NCBI GenBank assembly: GCA_041648735.1
Contig: JBAZOO010000040.1
Location: forward strand, 1 to 30,272
DNA length: 30,272 bases
Direction of reading: 5' to 3'
Origin: JBAZOO01 sp041648735
Lineage (GTDB): Bacteria; Verrucomicrobiota; Lentisphaeria; Oligosphaerales; CAITYL01
Every line of letters begins with the position of its first letter. The first letter of the stretch is position 1. The notes under the pieces are model-generated. The model was not told where the DNA came from. It did not search any database and saw only the letters and a program-made list of their open reading frames with translations. The position numbers were made by a program, and so were the translations under genes. Positions 15,310 through 26,131 of the stretch are shown one piece after another.

Positions 15310-17259
15310 ATGCCCGCCATCCCTGACAGCGTCCTGGACGACATCCGCGCCCGCACCGACATCGTGGAACTCATCGAGTCCTACGTGCCGCTCAAGCGCC
15401 GCGGCGCCGACTACTGGGGCTGCTGCCCGTTCCACCACGAGAAGACCCCCTCCTTCAAGGTCAGCCCCCAGCACCAGGCCTATTACTGTTTCGGCTGCAA
15501 GAAGAGCGGCTCCGCCTTCCAGTTCGTCATGGAGCGGGAGAACGTGGATTTCGTGGGGGCCGTGCGCCTGCTCGCCCAGCGCTGCGGGGTCGAGATCCCC
15601 GAGGCGGGCGAGGCGGCCGGCGGCGGCCAGCGCCGGGAGGCGCGCCAGCTCAAGGACCGGCTGTTCGACCTGCTCAAGGCGGTGGCGGCCTGGTACCAGC
15701 AGCTTCTTTTGAACGACCCCGCCGCCGCCGCCGCCCGCGACTACCTGGCCGGCCGCGGCATCCCCGAGGCGGCCGTGCGCAGCTTTGGCATCGGCTATGC
15801 GCCCGCCGGCTGGGAGGACACCCTGGCCTGGGGCGGCCGCCTCGGCTTCGCCCCGGAACTGCTGCTCGCCGCCGGGCTGGTGATCCCGCGCGAGGGCCGC
15901 GCTGGCCACTATGACCGCTTCCGCGGCCGCCTCATGTTCCCCATCTGCGACGAAATCGGGCGCTGCGTCGGCTTCAGCGGCCGCGTGCTGGAGGCGGACG
16001 CCAAGGCGGCCAAGTACGTCAACTCCCCCGAGACCGAGCTGTTCAAGAAGGGGAAGCTGCTCTACGGCCTGCACCTGGCCCGAGTCGGCTTCAAGGAGCA
16101 GGGGTTCGCCTTGGTCTGCGAGGGGCAGCTTGACGTCATTGCCTGCCACCGGGCGGGAATGACCAACGCCGTGGCACCCCAGGGGACCGCCTTCACCGAA
16201 CAGCACGCGGCGCTGCTCAAGCGCTTCACCGAGGAGGTGGCCTTCTGCTTCGACGCCGACCCGGCCGGGGAGAAGGCGACCCTGGCGGCGCTGGAGGTGG
16301 CCTTGGCCGCCGGGCTCCGCACAAAAGTGGTGACGCTCCCCGGCGAGGCGGGCAAGGAGGATCCGGACTCGCTCTTCCGCAAGCGCGGCGGCGAGGCGCT
16401 GGCGGCAATCCTGAAAGGCGGCTGCGATGCCTTGGAGCATGTCGTGGCCCTGGGCCGCCGGCGCTTCGACGCGGCGAGCCCGGCCGGCCGCAGCCAGATC
16501 GTCGAACTGGCCCTGCCCATCCTCGCCAAAGTGCCCAATCCGGTGCTGCGCGCCGGCTACGCCCAGTGGTTGGCGCAAGCCCTGGCGCTGCCCGAGGACG
16601 CAGTGCTCGGCCTGCTCACCCAGGAGGCGAACCGGGAACATCGCCAGCAGCTCGGCCGCCAGGCCGCCACCGGCCGGGCGGCGCCCCAGGCCCCGGCCAG
16701 CCCCGCCGCGCCCGCCCCCGGCCGCGGCCGCCCGGAACCGCGCCTGGCGGACGTCGCCGCCAAATGCCAGGCCATGCTGCTCGACATTGCCTTGCGCGAC
16801 GAGGCCGCCGCCCGCCACCTCGCCGCCGCCCTGCCCCATGACCTGCTCGCCGACACCCCCACCGGCCGCGCCCTGAACACCGTCCTCGCCCTGGCCATGG
16901 AAGGCGAATGGGCCGGCGCCGGCCAACTGCTCATGCAGGAGCCGGAACTGGCCGCCGACCCGGCGGTCGGCCGGGCCGTGCTCTCCACCGACTTTGTGCC
17001 GCCACCCGGCGCCGAACTGGGCGGCGACGAGTTCCGCTTCTACCAGCAGCGCGTCCGCCGCGCCATGGGCGATTGCCTGGCGCGGCTGGAGGGGGAGCAG
17101 TTGACCCACCGTCTGGCCGCACTCAAGACGCGGCTGGCCACCGAGCCGGATCCCGAGGCCCAGGCGGAGCTGAGCCGCGAATTCGCGGAGCTGACCCGGC
17201 GCCGGGACGCCCTGCGCGGTGGCCGGGGCGGGAGTGGCCGGGGCGGGGTTTCAGCTTGA
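15310..17259 (+). CDS. dnaG: DNA primase
   Basis: The product is 649 residues, normal for bacterial DnaG, which makes RNA primers for replication. The N-terminal CHC2-type zinc ribbon is intact (Cys39, His42, Cys60, Cys63 in CPFH...CFGC). The polymerase core has the RFRGRLMFPI and KYVNSPET blocks and a TOPRIM fold with VCEGQLDVIAC and FDADPAGEKA. The C-terminal third, after an Ala/Pro-rich linker (about residues 455-480), should bind the DnaB helicase. The ATG at 15310 has no SD sequence, but MPAIPDSVLDDIRARTDIVELI is the expected N-terminus. Its stop overlaps the stop of the convergent ABC permease gene by 9 bp. rpoD and rpsU, common neighbours elsewhere, are absent. Confidence 0.95.
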   Translation: MPAIPDSVLDDIRARTDIVELIESYVPLKRRGADYWGCCPFHHEKTPSFKVSPQHQAYYCFGCKKSGSAFQFVMERENVDFVGAVRLLAQRCGVEIPEAGEAAGGGQRREARQLKDRLFDLLKAVAAWYQQLLLNDPAAAAARDYLAGRGIPEAAVRSFGIGYAPAGWEDTLAWGGRLGFAPELLLAAGLVIPREGRAGHYDRFRGRLMFPICDEIGRCVGFSGRVLEADAKAAKYVNSPETELFKKGKLLYGLHLARVGFKEQGFALVCEGQLDVIACHRAGMTNAVAPQGTAFTEQHAALLKRFTEEVAFCFDADPAGEKATLAALEVALAAGLRTKVVTLPGEAGKEDPDSLFRKRGGEALAAILKGGCDALEHVVALGRRRFDAASPAGRSQIVELALPILAKVPNPVLRAGYAQWLAQALALPEDAVLGLLTQEANREHRQQLGRQAATGRAAPQAPASPAAPAPGRGRPEPRLADVAAKCQAMLLDIALRDEAAARHLAAALPHDLLADTPTGRALNTVLALAMEGEWAGAGQLLMQEPELAADPAVGRAVLSTDFVPPPGAELGGDEFRFYQQRVRRAMGDCLARLEGEQLTHRLAALKTRLATEPDPEAQAELSREFAELTRRRDALRGGRGGSGRGGVSA

Positions 17260-18093
17260 GGCACTGCTGTAATGGCGCAGGGCGAAGCGCCAGAAGGCGC
17301 GGCTCGCCAGGGACAGCGTCGCCGCCAGCAGCAGCGCCCCCGCCAGCCAGCCCAGCCGCAATCCCCGGGTCATCGCCTGGGCCGGCACGGTGGTCAGGAA
17401 CGCCACCGGCACGACGAAGGTGAAGAGCAGCCGCAGCCGCCGCGGGAAGGCGTCCACCGGGAAGCGGCCGGCTTCGAGGAGGTTGCGGAGGACGAAGGTG
17501 ATGTTGAAGACCTTCACGAACCAGATGCTGAGGGTGCTGAGGATGAACCACAGGCTGTAGAGGATCAGCAGCGCCGGCAGCAGCAGCAGCGCGCCGGCGG
17601 CCAGGTCTGCCGCCCCCAGCCCCAGGCGGTGGGCCGCCCAGCCGGCCAGCGCCAGCCCGGCGAGGAGGTTGGGCACGCCCCACAGCGAGAGCATCCGCGT
17701 CGAGAGCCAGAACTGGGCGTCCACCGGCTTGAGCAGCACGAAGTCCAGCGTCCCTTCCTGGACGTGGCGCACGATCCGGTTCAGGTTGGGCGCCAGGAGG
17801 GTGGAGCTGAAGCCGTCGAGGAAAGTGTAGCAGGCGAGCACCAGCACCGCCGCCGGCCAATCCCAGCCACCGGGACGGTAGCCGTTGTGGTAGAAGAGGA
17901 AGAGGCCGAAGAGGCTGCCGCCCAAGTTCAAGATGCAAGTCACGACCGCCAGGGCGAAGTTCAGCCGGTATTCCGCCTCCGCCGCCACCGCGCTGCCCCA
18001 GAAGAGCCGCAGCAGCCGGAACCGGTGCCAATGCCAGTGCTGCCGGCGGCCGGTGGCGGGAGGGGAAGCGGAAAAGGAGGGCGGTTCAAGCAT
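17251..18093 (-). CDS. ABC-2 type permease (COG3694-like)
   Basis: The product is 280 residues with about six membrane helices. The stretch VQEGTLDFVLLKPVDAQFWLS is the characteristic loop of the ABC-2 permease family formerly called DUF990, and SIWFVKVFNIT later in the protein also fits. It should form half of the membrane channel with the permease encoded just upstream. The start has no SD sequence and is preceded by CCCCCCGCCC. The gene is the last of the minus-strand block, and its 3' end overlaps dnaG by 9 bp. The transported substrate is unknown. Confidence 0.85.
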   Translation of the reverse strand: MLEPPSFSASPPATGRRQHWHWHRFRLLRLFWGSAVAAEAEYRLNFALAVVTCILNLGGSLFGLFLFYHNGYRPGGWDWPAAVLVLACYTFLDGFSSTLLAPNLNRIVRHVQEGTLDFVLLKPVDAQFWLSTRMLSLWGVPNLLAGLALAGWAAHRLGLGAADLAAGALLLLPALLILYSLWFILSTLSIWFVKVFNITFVLRNLLEAGRFPVDAFPRRLRLLFTFVVPVAFLTTVPAQAMTRGLRLGWLAGALLLAATLSLASRAFWRFALRHYSSASS

Positions 18094-18148
18094 GGGCGGG
18101 GGGGAATGGTGGGTTGGAGAAGGCCGGAAGTGGCTGGCGGGGCGGGGT

Positions 18149-18952
18149 TCAGGCGCCCATGGCGGAGTAGCGGCGCAGGCCGCGGCGCCAGAGCAGGAGG
18201 GCCAGGGCGGTGAACAGTGCCAGCCAGGCGGCCATCACCAGGCAGCCGCGGCCGAGGCCGGGGGGGATCGCGCCGGCCAGCAGTTCGGCGGGCAAGTAGA
18301 CCAGGTAGGGGAAGGGCGTCCAGGTGGCGAATTCGCGCACGGTGGCGGGGAACAGGTCCAGGGGCGCCAGGAAGCCGGAGAGGAAGAGGTAGAGCAGGAA
18401 GGAGAGGTCGTCAATGGCGTTGGCGCGTTCGGTCCAGAAGGCGAGCATGGCGAAGCAGTACTGCATGACGAAGCGCAAAAGGAAGGCCGCCGCCAGCATG
18501 GCGGCCGCCACCGGCAGCCGGGCCGGTTCCCAGGGGAAGCGCGAGGTGGGGACCAGCCAGAAGACTCCCAGCGTGAGGATGGCCAGGAACGGCAGCCGCG
18601 CCAGCCGTTCGCCCAAGTGCGAGGCGAGGTAGCGCCAGAAGGGGTTGAGCGGTTGCAGGAGCTGCGGGGAAAGGCGGCCCTTGACCACGTCGTCCTCCAC
18701 GTCATAGATCACCCAGACCAGGGTGATTTGGCGCACCAGGAAGACGGCGAGGAAGTAGCGGGCGAAGCGGGCGGGATCCGCCAGCGCCGCCGCCGGTGCC
18801 GCCGCGGCCAGCCGGCCGGCCTCCATCCAGAGCCCCATCAGGAAGAACGGCATGACCCCCGAGAGCACCCACAGGTACAGTTCGGCCCGGTATTCGAGCA
18901 TGTAGGCGTACTGCACCCCGGTCAGGATGCGGAGTTGGCGGAGGAGGCGCAT
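18149..18952 (-). CDS. ABC-2 type permease (COG4587-like)
   Basis: The product is 267 residues with six predicted membrane helices. The sequence DVEDDVVKGRLSPQLLQPLNPFWRYLASHLGER is typical of the partner permease in three-gene COG4586/4587/3694 transporters, and LDLFPATVREFATWTPFPYLVYLP is another family block. It lies between the ATPase gene (16 bp) and the second permease (55 bp), so the three are very likely one transporter. As at the other permease, the ATG follows a C-rich stretch with no SD sequence. The substrate is unknown. The family is poorly characterised. Confidence 0.85.
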   Translation of the reverse strand: MRLLRQLRILTGVQYAYMLEYRAELYLWVLSGVMPFFLMGLWMEAGRLAAAAPAAALADPARFARYFLAVFLVRQITLVWVIYDVEDDVVKGRLSPQLLQPLNPFWRYLASHLGERLARLPFLAILTLGVFWLVPTSRFPWEPARLPVAAAMLAAAFLLRFVMQYCFAMLAFWTERANAIDDLSFLLYLFLSGFLAPLDLFPATVREFATWTPFPYLVYLPAELLAGAIPPGLGRGCLVMAAWLALFTALALLLWRRGLRRYSAMGA

Positions 18953-18968
18953 GGGCGGTGGGCGGCCA

Positions 18969-19961
<993 letters not shown>

Positions 19962-20022
19962 GATGTCGGCTCTTCGGGGCAGAGGCAATGCGGCCGCGGA
20001 CGGTTCCGCCGCCAAACGGCAT

Positions 20023-20041
20023 GGCCGGCGCGGCGCCGGCC
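20023..20041 (-). promoter_or_regulatory. Hairpin directly after the ahcY stop codon
   Basis: GGCCGGCG and its complement form an 8-bp stem around a 3-nt loop, beginning 1 nt after the stop. No T-run follows on the minus strand. It may separate ahcY expression from the ABC genes by stabilising or partly terminating the mRNA. Confidence 0.5.
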
Positions 20042-20042
20042 C

Positions 20043-21485
20043 TCAGTAGCGGTAGTGTTCCGGCTTGAAGGGGCCGTCGGGCTCGACGCCAAGGTAGGCG
20101 GCCTGCTTCGGGCTGAGCCGGGTGAGCTTGACGCCAAGCTGCCCCAGGTGCAGGCGGGCGACCTTCTCGTCCAGCTTCTTGGGCAAAACGTAGACCTGGC
20201 GGCCATAGCCGGCGGCGTTCTGGGCCAGGTCGATCTGGGCCAGGGTCTGGTTGGTGAAGCTGCTGCTCATCACGAAGCTCGGGTGGCCGGTGGCGCAGCC
20301 GAGGTTGAGCAGCCGCCCCTCGGCCAGCACCAGGATCGCATGGCCGTCGGGGAAGAGCCATTGGTCGAACTGCGGCTTGACGTTCACCCGGCGGATCCCC
20401 GGCACCTTCTTCAGCCCGGCCATGTCGATCTCGTTGTCGAAATGGCCAATGTTGCCGACAATGGCGCCGTCCTTCATCCGCCGCATGTGCGCCGCCGTGA
20501 TGATGTCGAGGTTGCCGGTGGCGGTGATGAAGAGGTCGGCGGTTTCGACCAGCTCCTCAAGGGTCAGCACCTGGTACCCCTCCATCGCCGCCTGCAAGGC
20601 GCAGATCGGGTCGCATTCGGTGACGACCACGCGGCAGCCCTGGCCGCGCAGGCTCTGGCAGCAGCCCTTGCCGACGTCGCCGTAGCCGCAGACCACGGCG
20701 AGCTTGCCGGCGAGCATGACGTCGGTGGCGCGGTTCAGCCCGTCCAGGAGCGAATGGCGGCAGCCGTAGAGGTTGTCGAACTTCGACTTGGTGACGCTGT
20801 CGTTGACGTTGATCGCCGGGAAGAGCAACGTGCCCTGCCGCTGCATCTCGTAGAGCCGGTGCACCCCCGTGGTGGTCTCTTCGGAGACGCCGTGGCAGCC
20901 GGCGGCGACCGCGGTCCAGCGGCCGGGCCGCTCCCGGAGCGACCGTGCCAGCAGGGTGAGCACCACGGCGAACTCCTCGCTGTCGGCGGTGGCGGGGTCG
21001 GGGCCGCGGCCGGCCTTCTCGAACTCCGCCCCCTTGTGGATCAGCAGCGTCGCGTCGCCGCCGTCATCCACGACCTGGGTCGGGCCGCGGCCGCCGCCGA
21101 AGTCGAGGGCGCGCTCGGTGCAGTCCCAATACTCCGCCAGCGTCTCCCCCTTCCAGGCAAAGACCGGCAGGCCGCGCGGATTGGCGGGGACGCCGCCCTG
21201 GGCGATGGCCGCCGCGGCATGGTCCTGGGTGGAAAAGATGTTGCAGGAGCACCAGCGGACCTCGGCGCCGAGGGCGGCCAAGGTCTCGATCAGCACCGCC
21301 GTCTGGATCGTCATGTGCAGCGACCCGGCGATGCGCTGCCCCTTGAGCGGCTGGGCGGCCGCGTACTCGGCGCGCACCGCCATGAGCCCCGGCATCTCCT
21401 TTTCCGCCAGCTCGATCTCCTTGCGCCCCCAGCCGGCCAACGCCGGGTCGGCGATCCAGAAACGTTCCGTCTTCACGATGCTCAT
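20043..21485 (-). CDS. ahcY: S-adenosylhomocysteinase
   Basis: The product is 480 residues, the size of the bacterial form with the extra internal insert. The enzyme splits S-adenosylhomocysteine into adenosine and homocysteine, using bound NAD. Landmarks include GSLHMTIQTAVLIETL, CNIFSTQDHAAAAI, NVNDSVTKSKFDNLYGCRHSL, the Rossmann motif VCGYGDVGKGC, GNIGHFDNEID and the C-terminal KPEHYRY that reaches into the neighbouring subunit. The start at 21485 is chosen because the conserved protein begins there and AAGGA lies 6 nt before it. The same frame stays open upstream through the kinase gene, but that is shadow coding. It follows metK and a PfkB kinase on the same strand, which fits removal of the products of methylation. 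Confidence 0.96.
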   Translation of the reverse strand: MSIVKTERFWIADPALAGWGRKEIELAEKEMPGLMAVRAEYAAAQPLKGQRIAGSLHMTIQTAVLIETLAALGAEVRWCSCNIFSTQDHAAAAIAQGGVPANPRGLPVFAWKGETLAEYWDCTERALDFGGGRGPTQVVDDGGDATLLIHKGAEFEKAGRGPDPATADSEEFAVVLTLLARSLRERPGRWTAVAAGCHGVSEETTTGVHRLYEMQRQGTLLFPAINVNDSVTKSKFDNLYGCRHSLLDGLNRATDVMLAGKLAVVCGYGDVGKGCCQSLRGQGCRVVVTECDPICALQAAMEGYQVLTLEELVETADLFITATGNLDIITAAHMRRMKDGAIVGNIGHFDNEIDMAGLKKVPGIRRVNVKPQFDQWLFPDGHAILVLAEGRLLNLGCATGHPSFVMSSSFTNQTLAQIDLAQNAAGYGRQVYVLPKKLDEKVARLHLGQLGVKLTRLSPKQAAYLGVEPDGPFKPEHYRY

Positions 21486-21601
21486 CAGGGATCCTTGGGG
21501 TTTTCCGATTTTCGCTTGCCGATTTTTCAGACCCGACTCTTCGCTCTTCCGTGCGCTCCGTGGCCTCCGGGCGAACCTTGATTTCCGTTGTCGCCCGGCA
21601 T

Positions 21602-22656
21602 TCAGCGCTCCGCGACACCGGCCGGGGCTTCGCGCCGCAGCCGTTGCCATTCGGCGGCAGGGATTTCGGCGCCGGTGACCTGGACCACGGCGGCGGCGAC
21701 GCGGGCGCCGAAGTCGCCCGCCGTTGCGAAGTCCGCACCATGCAGCCAGGCGTGGAGGAAGCCGGCGGCCCAGAGGTCGCCCGCGCCGGTGGTGTCGAGC
21801 GCCTGGACCGGGTGCGCCGGCGCGTGGACCGTGCCGCCGCCATGGCGGATCCAGGCGCCGCGCCGGCCGAGCTTGACCACGGCCACGGGGCAATGTTCCG
21901 CGAGGGCGGCCAGGCCGGCCTCCTCGCCGCGGCCACCGGCAAAGGCGTTCGCCTCGTCCTCGTTGGCGAAGACCGCGGCCACGTGCTCCTGGAGCAGGCG
22001 CGGCAGGATGTCCCGGCCGGCGGCGACGACCTCGGGCGAGGCCAGGTCGAGGCAGACCTGGAGCCCGGCGGCCTTGGCGAGGCCGAGCGCGTGCAGCAGC
22101 AGGTCACGGTTGAAGAGCAGGTAGCCCTCGACGTAGAAATGGGTGTAGCCGGCGAAGTCGGCGGGCGCGAGTTCGGCGGGTGCCAGCGACGCGGCGGCGC
22201 CGAGGCAGGTGCGCATGGTCCGCTGCGAGTCCGGCGTGATCAGGGAGAGGCAGCGGCCCGTGGGCTGCTCCGGGCAGCTCTTCAGCCGGTCGACCGCCAC
22301 CCGTGACTGCCGCATGGCCTCACGGTAGAAGCGCCCGGCCTCGTCCTCGCCGGTCTTGGCCAGCAGCCCGGCCGCCATCCCCAGCTCGGCCGCGCCGCGG
22401 ACCGTGTTGGCGGCGGCGCCGCCGGGGGCGCGCTTGACCGGCCGGCCGTGGCGCCGGTGGATGCTCTCCAGCTCATGGTGTTCGGCGAGACAGGAACCGC
22501 CCTTGAGCCCGGGGACGGTGCCAAGGAACGCCTCCGGCACATGCACCAGCTCGTCCACCAGCGCGGAACCGAACCCGAGCAGGCGGGGGCGCGGCCGGTC
22601 GGGGCCAGGCCGGGGAAGGCGCGGGCCGGCGGCGGGGGGATGGTCGTGGTGCCGGC

Positions 22657-22660
<4 letters not shown>
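21602..22660 (-). CDS. PfkB-family sugar kinase, probable adenosine kinase
   Basis: The product is 352 residues. The PfkB fold shows in LLGFGSALVDELVHV, GGAAANTVRGAAELG (signature 1), VFANEDEANAF and DTTGAGDLWAAGFL (signature 2, with the catalytic Asp and anion hole). Family members phosphorylate sugars or nucleosides. The sequence alone does not fix the substrate, but the position between metK and ahcY points to adenosine, the product of AhcY, giving AMP. The ATG overlaps the metK stop in ATGA (22657-22660), so translation is probably coupled to metK. The longer frame to 22711 lies inside metK and is not used. The 116-bp gap to ahcY holds short purine-rich repeats and no recognisable SAH riboswitch. 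Another sugar kinase role remains possible. Confidence 0.82.
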
Positions 22661-23895
<1,235 letters not shown>

Positions 23896-23964
23896 GAAAG
23901 CGGAAAGGTCCTTTCGGCGACGTGCGGGAAGGGGCTCGGGGAGAAGGGAAACTGCCAAGCCCAT

Positions 23965-23992
23965 ACTATAGCGGACGGCGGGATGGCGGCAA
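23965..23992 (-). promoter_or_regulatory. Promoter of metK
   Basis: TTGCCG (23992-23987), a 16-nt spacer and TATAGT (23970-23965) on the minus strand, with the -10 box extended as TATAGTAT. The predicted start near 23958 gives a leader of about 63 nt. The same spacer and -10 box are seen at the transposase promoter. Confidence 0.55.
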
Positions 23993-24015
23993 TGCACCCC
24001 CGCCGATGGGTGCAT
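23992..24015. promoter_or_regulatory. 8-8-8 bp inverted repeat abutting the metK -35 box (possible operator)
   Basis: ATGCACCC and GGGTGCAT are perfect complements separated by 8 bp, and the left arm touches the -35 box. The geometry, with half-sites 16 bp apart centre to centre, suits a dimeric regulator. Because it lies upstream of the predicted transcript start, it is more likely a DNA site than an RNA hairpin. Confidence 0.5.
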
Positions 24016-24127
24016 GACAATCCTGTTGGTGGCGGCGCCCCTTGAGCCCTTGGTGTCCCTCCTGTCCCTAACCTCCCTCGCAAATCCAAGACCAACACAA
24101 ACCCCGGAAGAGCCAAAAAAGAGGCGC

Positions 24128-24940
24128 CTACCGGATGCGGATCTGCCCCAGGTCCTCCCGCGGGGCGGGGAGCTGGAGATCCAGCGCCTCCAGGGTCTCG
24201 ACGAGGATCTGGGAGACGGCGGCGTTGCGGTACCATTTCTTGTCGGCCGGCACGAGGTACCAGGGGGCGTGCTTCGCGTTGCAGGCGCCGATGGCGTCCT
24301 CGTAGGCGGCCCAATAATCCTCCCAGTAACGGCGCTCCTCGACGTCGGCGGTGGTGAACTTCCAGTTCTTCTCGGGGTCGTCCAGCCGCGTCTGGAGCCG
24401 GGACCGCTGCTCTTCCTTGCTGATGTGGAGGAAGATCTTGACCACCGCCGTGCCGCCCGTCGCCAGCAGCTCCTCGAAGGCGTTGATGTGGCGGTAGCGC
24501 CCCTTCCAGACCGCCTCCGGCACCAGGTTGCGGACGCGGGCAATGAGGACATCCTCGTAGTGGGAGCGGTTGAAGACGCCGATCTCGCCGTGGGCCGGGC
24601 AGGCCTGGTGGATGCGCCAGAGGAAGTCCCGCGCCAGTTCGGGGGCGGTGGGCGCCTTGAAGGAGGTCACCCGGCAGTTCTGCGGGTTCAGCCCGGTCAT
24701 GACGTGCCGGACCACGCCATCCTTGCCGGCGGCGTCCATGCCTTGGAGGATGACCAGCAGGGCGCGCCGCCCCTCGGCATAAAGCCGGTAGCCGAGGCGG
24801 GCGAGGCGGGCCCGGTTGCGTTCGAGGAGGAGCGCGGCCATCTCCTTGTCCAGGCCGGGCGACGCCGCCGCGTCCAGCTTCGCCAACTTCACCTTGCCGT
24901 CGGCGGGGATCCGCAGCTCCTTGACCCAATCCATGTCCAT
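24128..24940 (-). CDS. ppk2: Polyphosphate kinase 2 (class-III-like polyphosphate:nucleotide phosphotransferase)
   Basis: The product is 270 residues, the size of a single-domain PPK2. Walker A is GMDAAGKDG (67-75), the lid sequence is FNRSHYEDVLIARVRNLVP, and ISKEEQRSRLQTRLDDPEKNWKF and PWYLVPADKKWYRN are further family blocks. The HYEDVL lid and the overall sequence resemble class III enzymes such as that of Meiothermus ruber, which phosphorylate both AMP and ADP. Class I and II lids read differently. It would therefore make ADP and ATP from AMP with polyphosphate. Class assignment is by eye and less certain than the family. GGGAG lies 7 nt before the ATG. It lies 40 bp after the LysM lipoprotein gene and 232 bp before metK. 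Confidence 0.93.
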   Translation of the reverse strand: MDMDWVKELRIPADGKVKLAKLDAAASPGLDKEMAALLLERNRARLARLGYRLYAEGRRALLVILQGMDAAGKDGVVRHVMTGLNPQNCRVTSFKAPTAPELARDFLWRIHQACPAHGEIGVFNRSHYEDVLIARVRNLVPEAVWKGRYRHINAFEELLATGGTAVVKIFLHISKEEQRSRLQTRLDDPEKNWKFTTADVEERRYWEDYWAAYEDAIGACNAKHAPWYLVPADKKWYRNAAVSQILVETLEALDLQLPAPREDLGQIRIR

Positions 24941-24980
24941 GGCACCTCTCCCATCTTCCCGCGGTGGCGGGGCCTTCGCC

Positions 24981-25940
24981 TCAGGGGCGCCCCGGCACCG
25001 GTTCGGTGCGGGGCGGGATCCGCAGGCGCATGCCGATCTGGAGCGCCGTCCCCCCGTGCAGCAGCGCCACGTTGGCGTCCTGGAGCCGCCGCCAGGCGCT
25101 GGCCGTGCCGTAATAGCGGCGGGCGAGGCCGGCCAGCGTGTCGCCGGGCTGGACCACGTGGGAGGTTTCCGTCACCCTGGTGGCGACCGGCGCGGGCGCC
25201 ACGGCCGGGGCCGGAGAAGCTGGCGGCGGCACCGCGGCGGCGGCGGCGGCGGCGGGCGGGCCGGCGACAACCGGGGCCGGGGCCGGGGCCGGGGCCGGGG
25301 CCGGCGGCAGGGGCGGCACCACCGGCACCACCACCGGCTCGGCGGGCCCCCCGCCGGCTGAGGCCGGAGCGGCGGCCACGGGCGGAACCGCGGCGGCCGC
25401 CCGTTCCAGCCGCGCCACCTCCCCCCGCAGCCGCTGCAACTCCGTGGCGGCCTGCTTCAACCGCTGCAACAGCATCTGCTCACGGTCGCTGAACCCCGTG
25501 CCCGGCGTCCCTTCCTGGGCACGCAGCAGCGCCTCCACTTCCTCGGGATACCTGTCCGTCAGTTGCTGGAGGTAGACACGCTCGGCCCGCCCCAGCCACT
25601 TCTGCACCGTGCCCGCCTCCTCCCCCCGCGGCGCCTGCCGCAAATAGAGGCGGTAATGGTAAATGGCCGCCAGCGGATCCTTGAGCCGGTCCTCATAGAG
25701 CATGGCAAGCTGCAAATGCGCCTTGGCCGACTGCGGGGAGAAGCGCAGGCATTTCTCGTAGGCCTGGACGGCCTCCTCGTAACGCTCCTCCTGGGCGAGC
25801 CTCTTCCCCTTGAGATAAAAGGGGTTGCGCTCGTCGCTCAAGCCACTGTCGGCGCCGCAGCCCGCCGCCAGCAGCAGCGCCACGGCGGCCACCGCCGCGA
25901 CCCCTGGAACCAACACCCGTCCAACCCTGGAAAAACGCAT
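24981..25940 (-). CDS. Lipoprotein with TPR-like region and C-terminal LysM domain
   Basis: The product is 319 residues. A signal peptide ends in the lipobox LLLAAGC with Cys28 as the lipidation site. Next comes a TPR-like helical stretch (about residues 40-100, RLAQEERYEEAVQAYEKCLRFSP) and a coiled-coil-like segment (REQMLLQRLKQAATELQRLRGEVARLERA). A long Pro/Ala-rich linker follows, then a LysM domain (about 267-313: HVVQPGDTLAGLARRYYG...GMRLRIP) that binds peptidoglycan. It is likely an outer-membrane lipoprotein holding the cell wall, though its partners are unknown. The ATG at 25940 has GGAG 6 nt upstream. The linker is partly encoded by a hexanucleotide array. It is the first gene of the minus-strand block that continues with PPK2. 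Confidence 0.85.
   Translation of the reverse strand: MRFSRVGRVLVPGVAAVAAVALLLAAGCGADSGLSDERNPFYLKGKRLAQEERYEEAVQAYEKCLRFSPQSAKAHLQLAMLYEDRLKDPLAAIYHYRLYLRQAPRGEEAGTVQKWLGRAERVYLQQLTDRYPEEVEALLRAQEGTPGTGFSDREQMLLQRLKQAATELQRLRGEVARLERAAAAVPPVAAAPASAGGGPAEPVVVPVVPPLPPAPAPAPAPAPVVAGPPAAAAAAAVPPPASPAPAVAPAPVATRVTETSHVVQPGDTLAGLARRYYGTASAWRRLQDANVALLHGGTALQIGMRLRIPPRTEPVPGRP
25271..25304 (+). repeat. Hexanucleotide array (CCGGGG)5 inside the lipoprotein gene
   Basis: Five perfect CCGGGG units plus a partial one encode an alternating Pro-Ala run in the linker on the minus strand. Because the unit is 6 nt, length change would keep the frame and only alter linker length. Confidence 0.9.
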
Positions 25941-25975
25941 GGGGAACTCCGCTGGCAAAACGCGACATTGGCGGC

Positions 25976-25984
25976 AATATAACA
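25976..25984 (-). promoter_or_regulatory. Extended -10 promoter of the LysM lipoprotein gene
   Basis: TGTTATATT on the minus strand is a TGn-extended -10 element (TATATT). No good -35 box is visible, which is usual for extended -10 promoters. The predicted start near 25969 gives a leader of about 29 nt. Confidence 0.45.
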
Positions 25985-26022
25985 CCCGCGCCCGGCAAGG
26001 CTGGGGGGGCGCCGCGGCAATC

Positions 26023-26050
26023 TTGTTTTTCCCCTGACGCCGCTTATGGT
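26023..26050 (+). promoter_or_regulatory. Weak promoter candidate for the AsmA-like gene and downstream genes
   Basis: TTGTTT (26023-26028), a 16-nt spacer and TATGGT (26045-26050) lie in the divergent gap and face the plus-strand genes. The match is modest. Confidence 0.3.
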
Positions 26051-26131
26051 TTGGCATTCCCCGCCCGCGCCGGCCGCCCCAGTCCCTGGCGCACTCGTGA
26101 CCGTGTTCGGCAGCCAAAATGGAGGCACCCC

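Noticed and set aside
13156..17109. A 1317-codon minus-strand ORF opposite DUF1232, pyrC and dnaG
   Set aside because: It is the antisense shadow of three well-supported genes and is composed of Gly/Ala-rich low-complexity sequence.
21486..21601. Possible SAH riboswitch before ahcY
   Set aside because: The gap contains GGAGGCCACGGAGCGC, but I could not fold it into the SAH riboswitch pattern, and it looks like the short-period purine repeats seen in other gaps.
24080..24130. T-run after PPK2 as an intrinsic terminator
   Set aside because: TTTTTT is present but no stable stem directly precedes it, so termination here is not supported.
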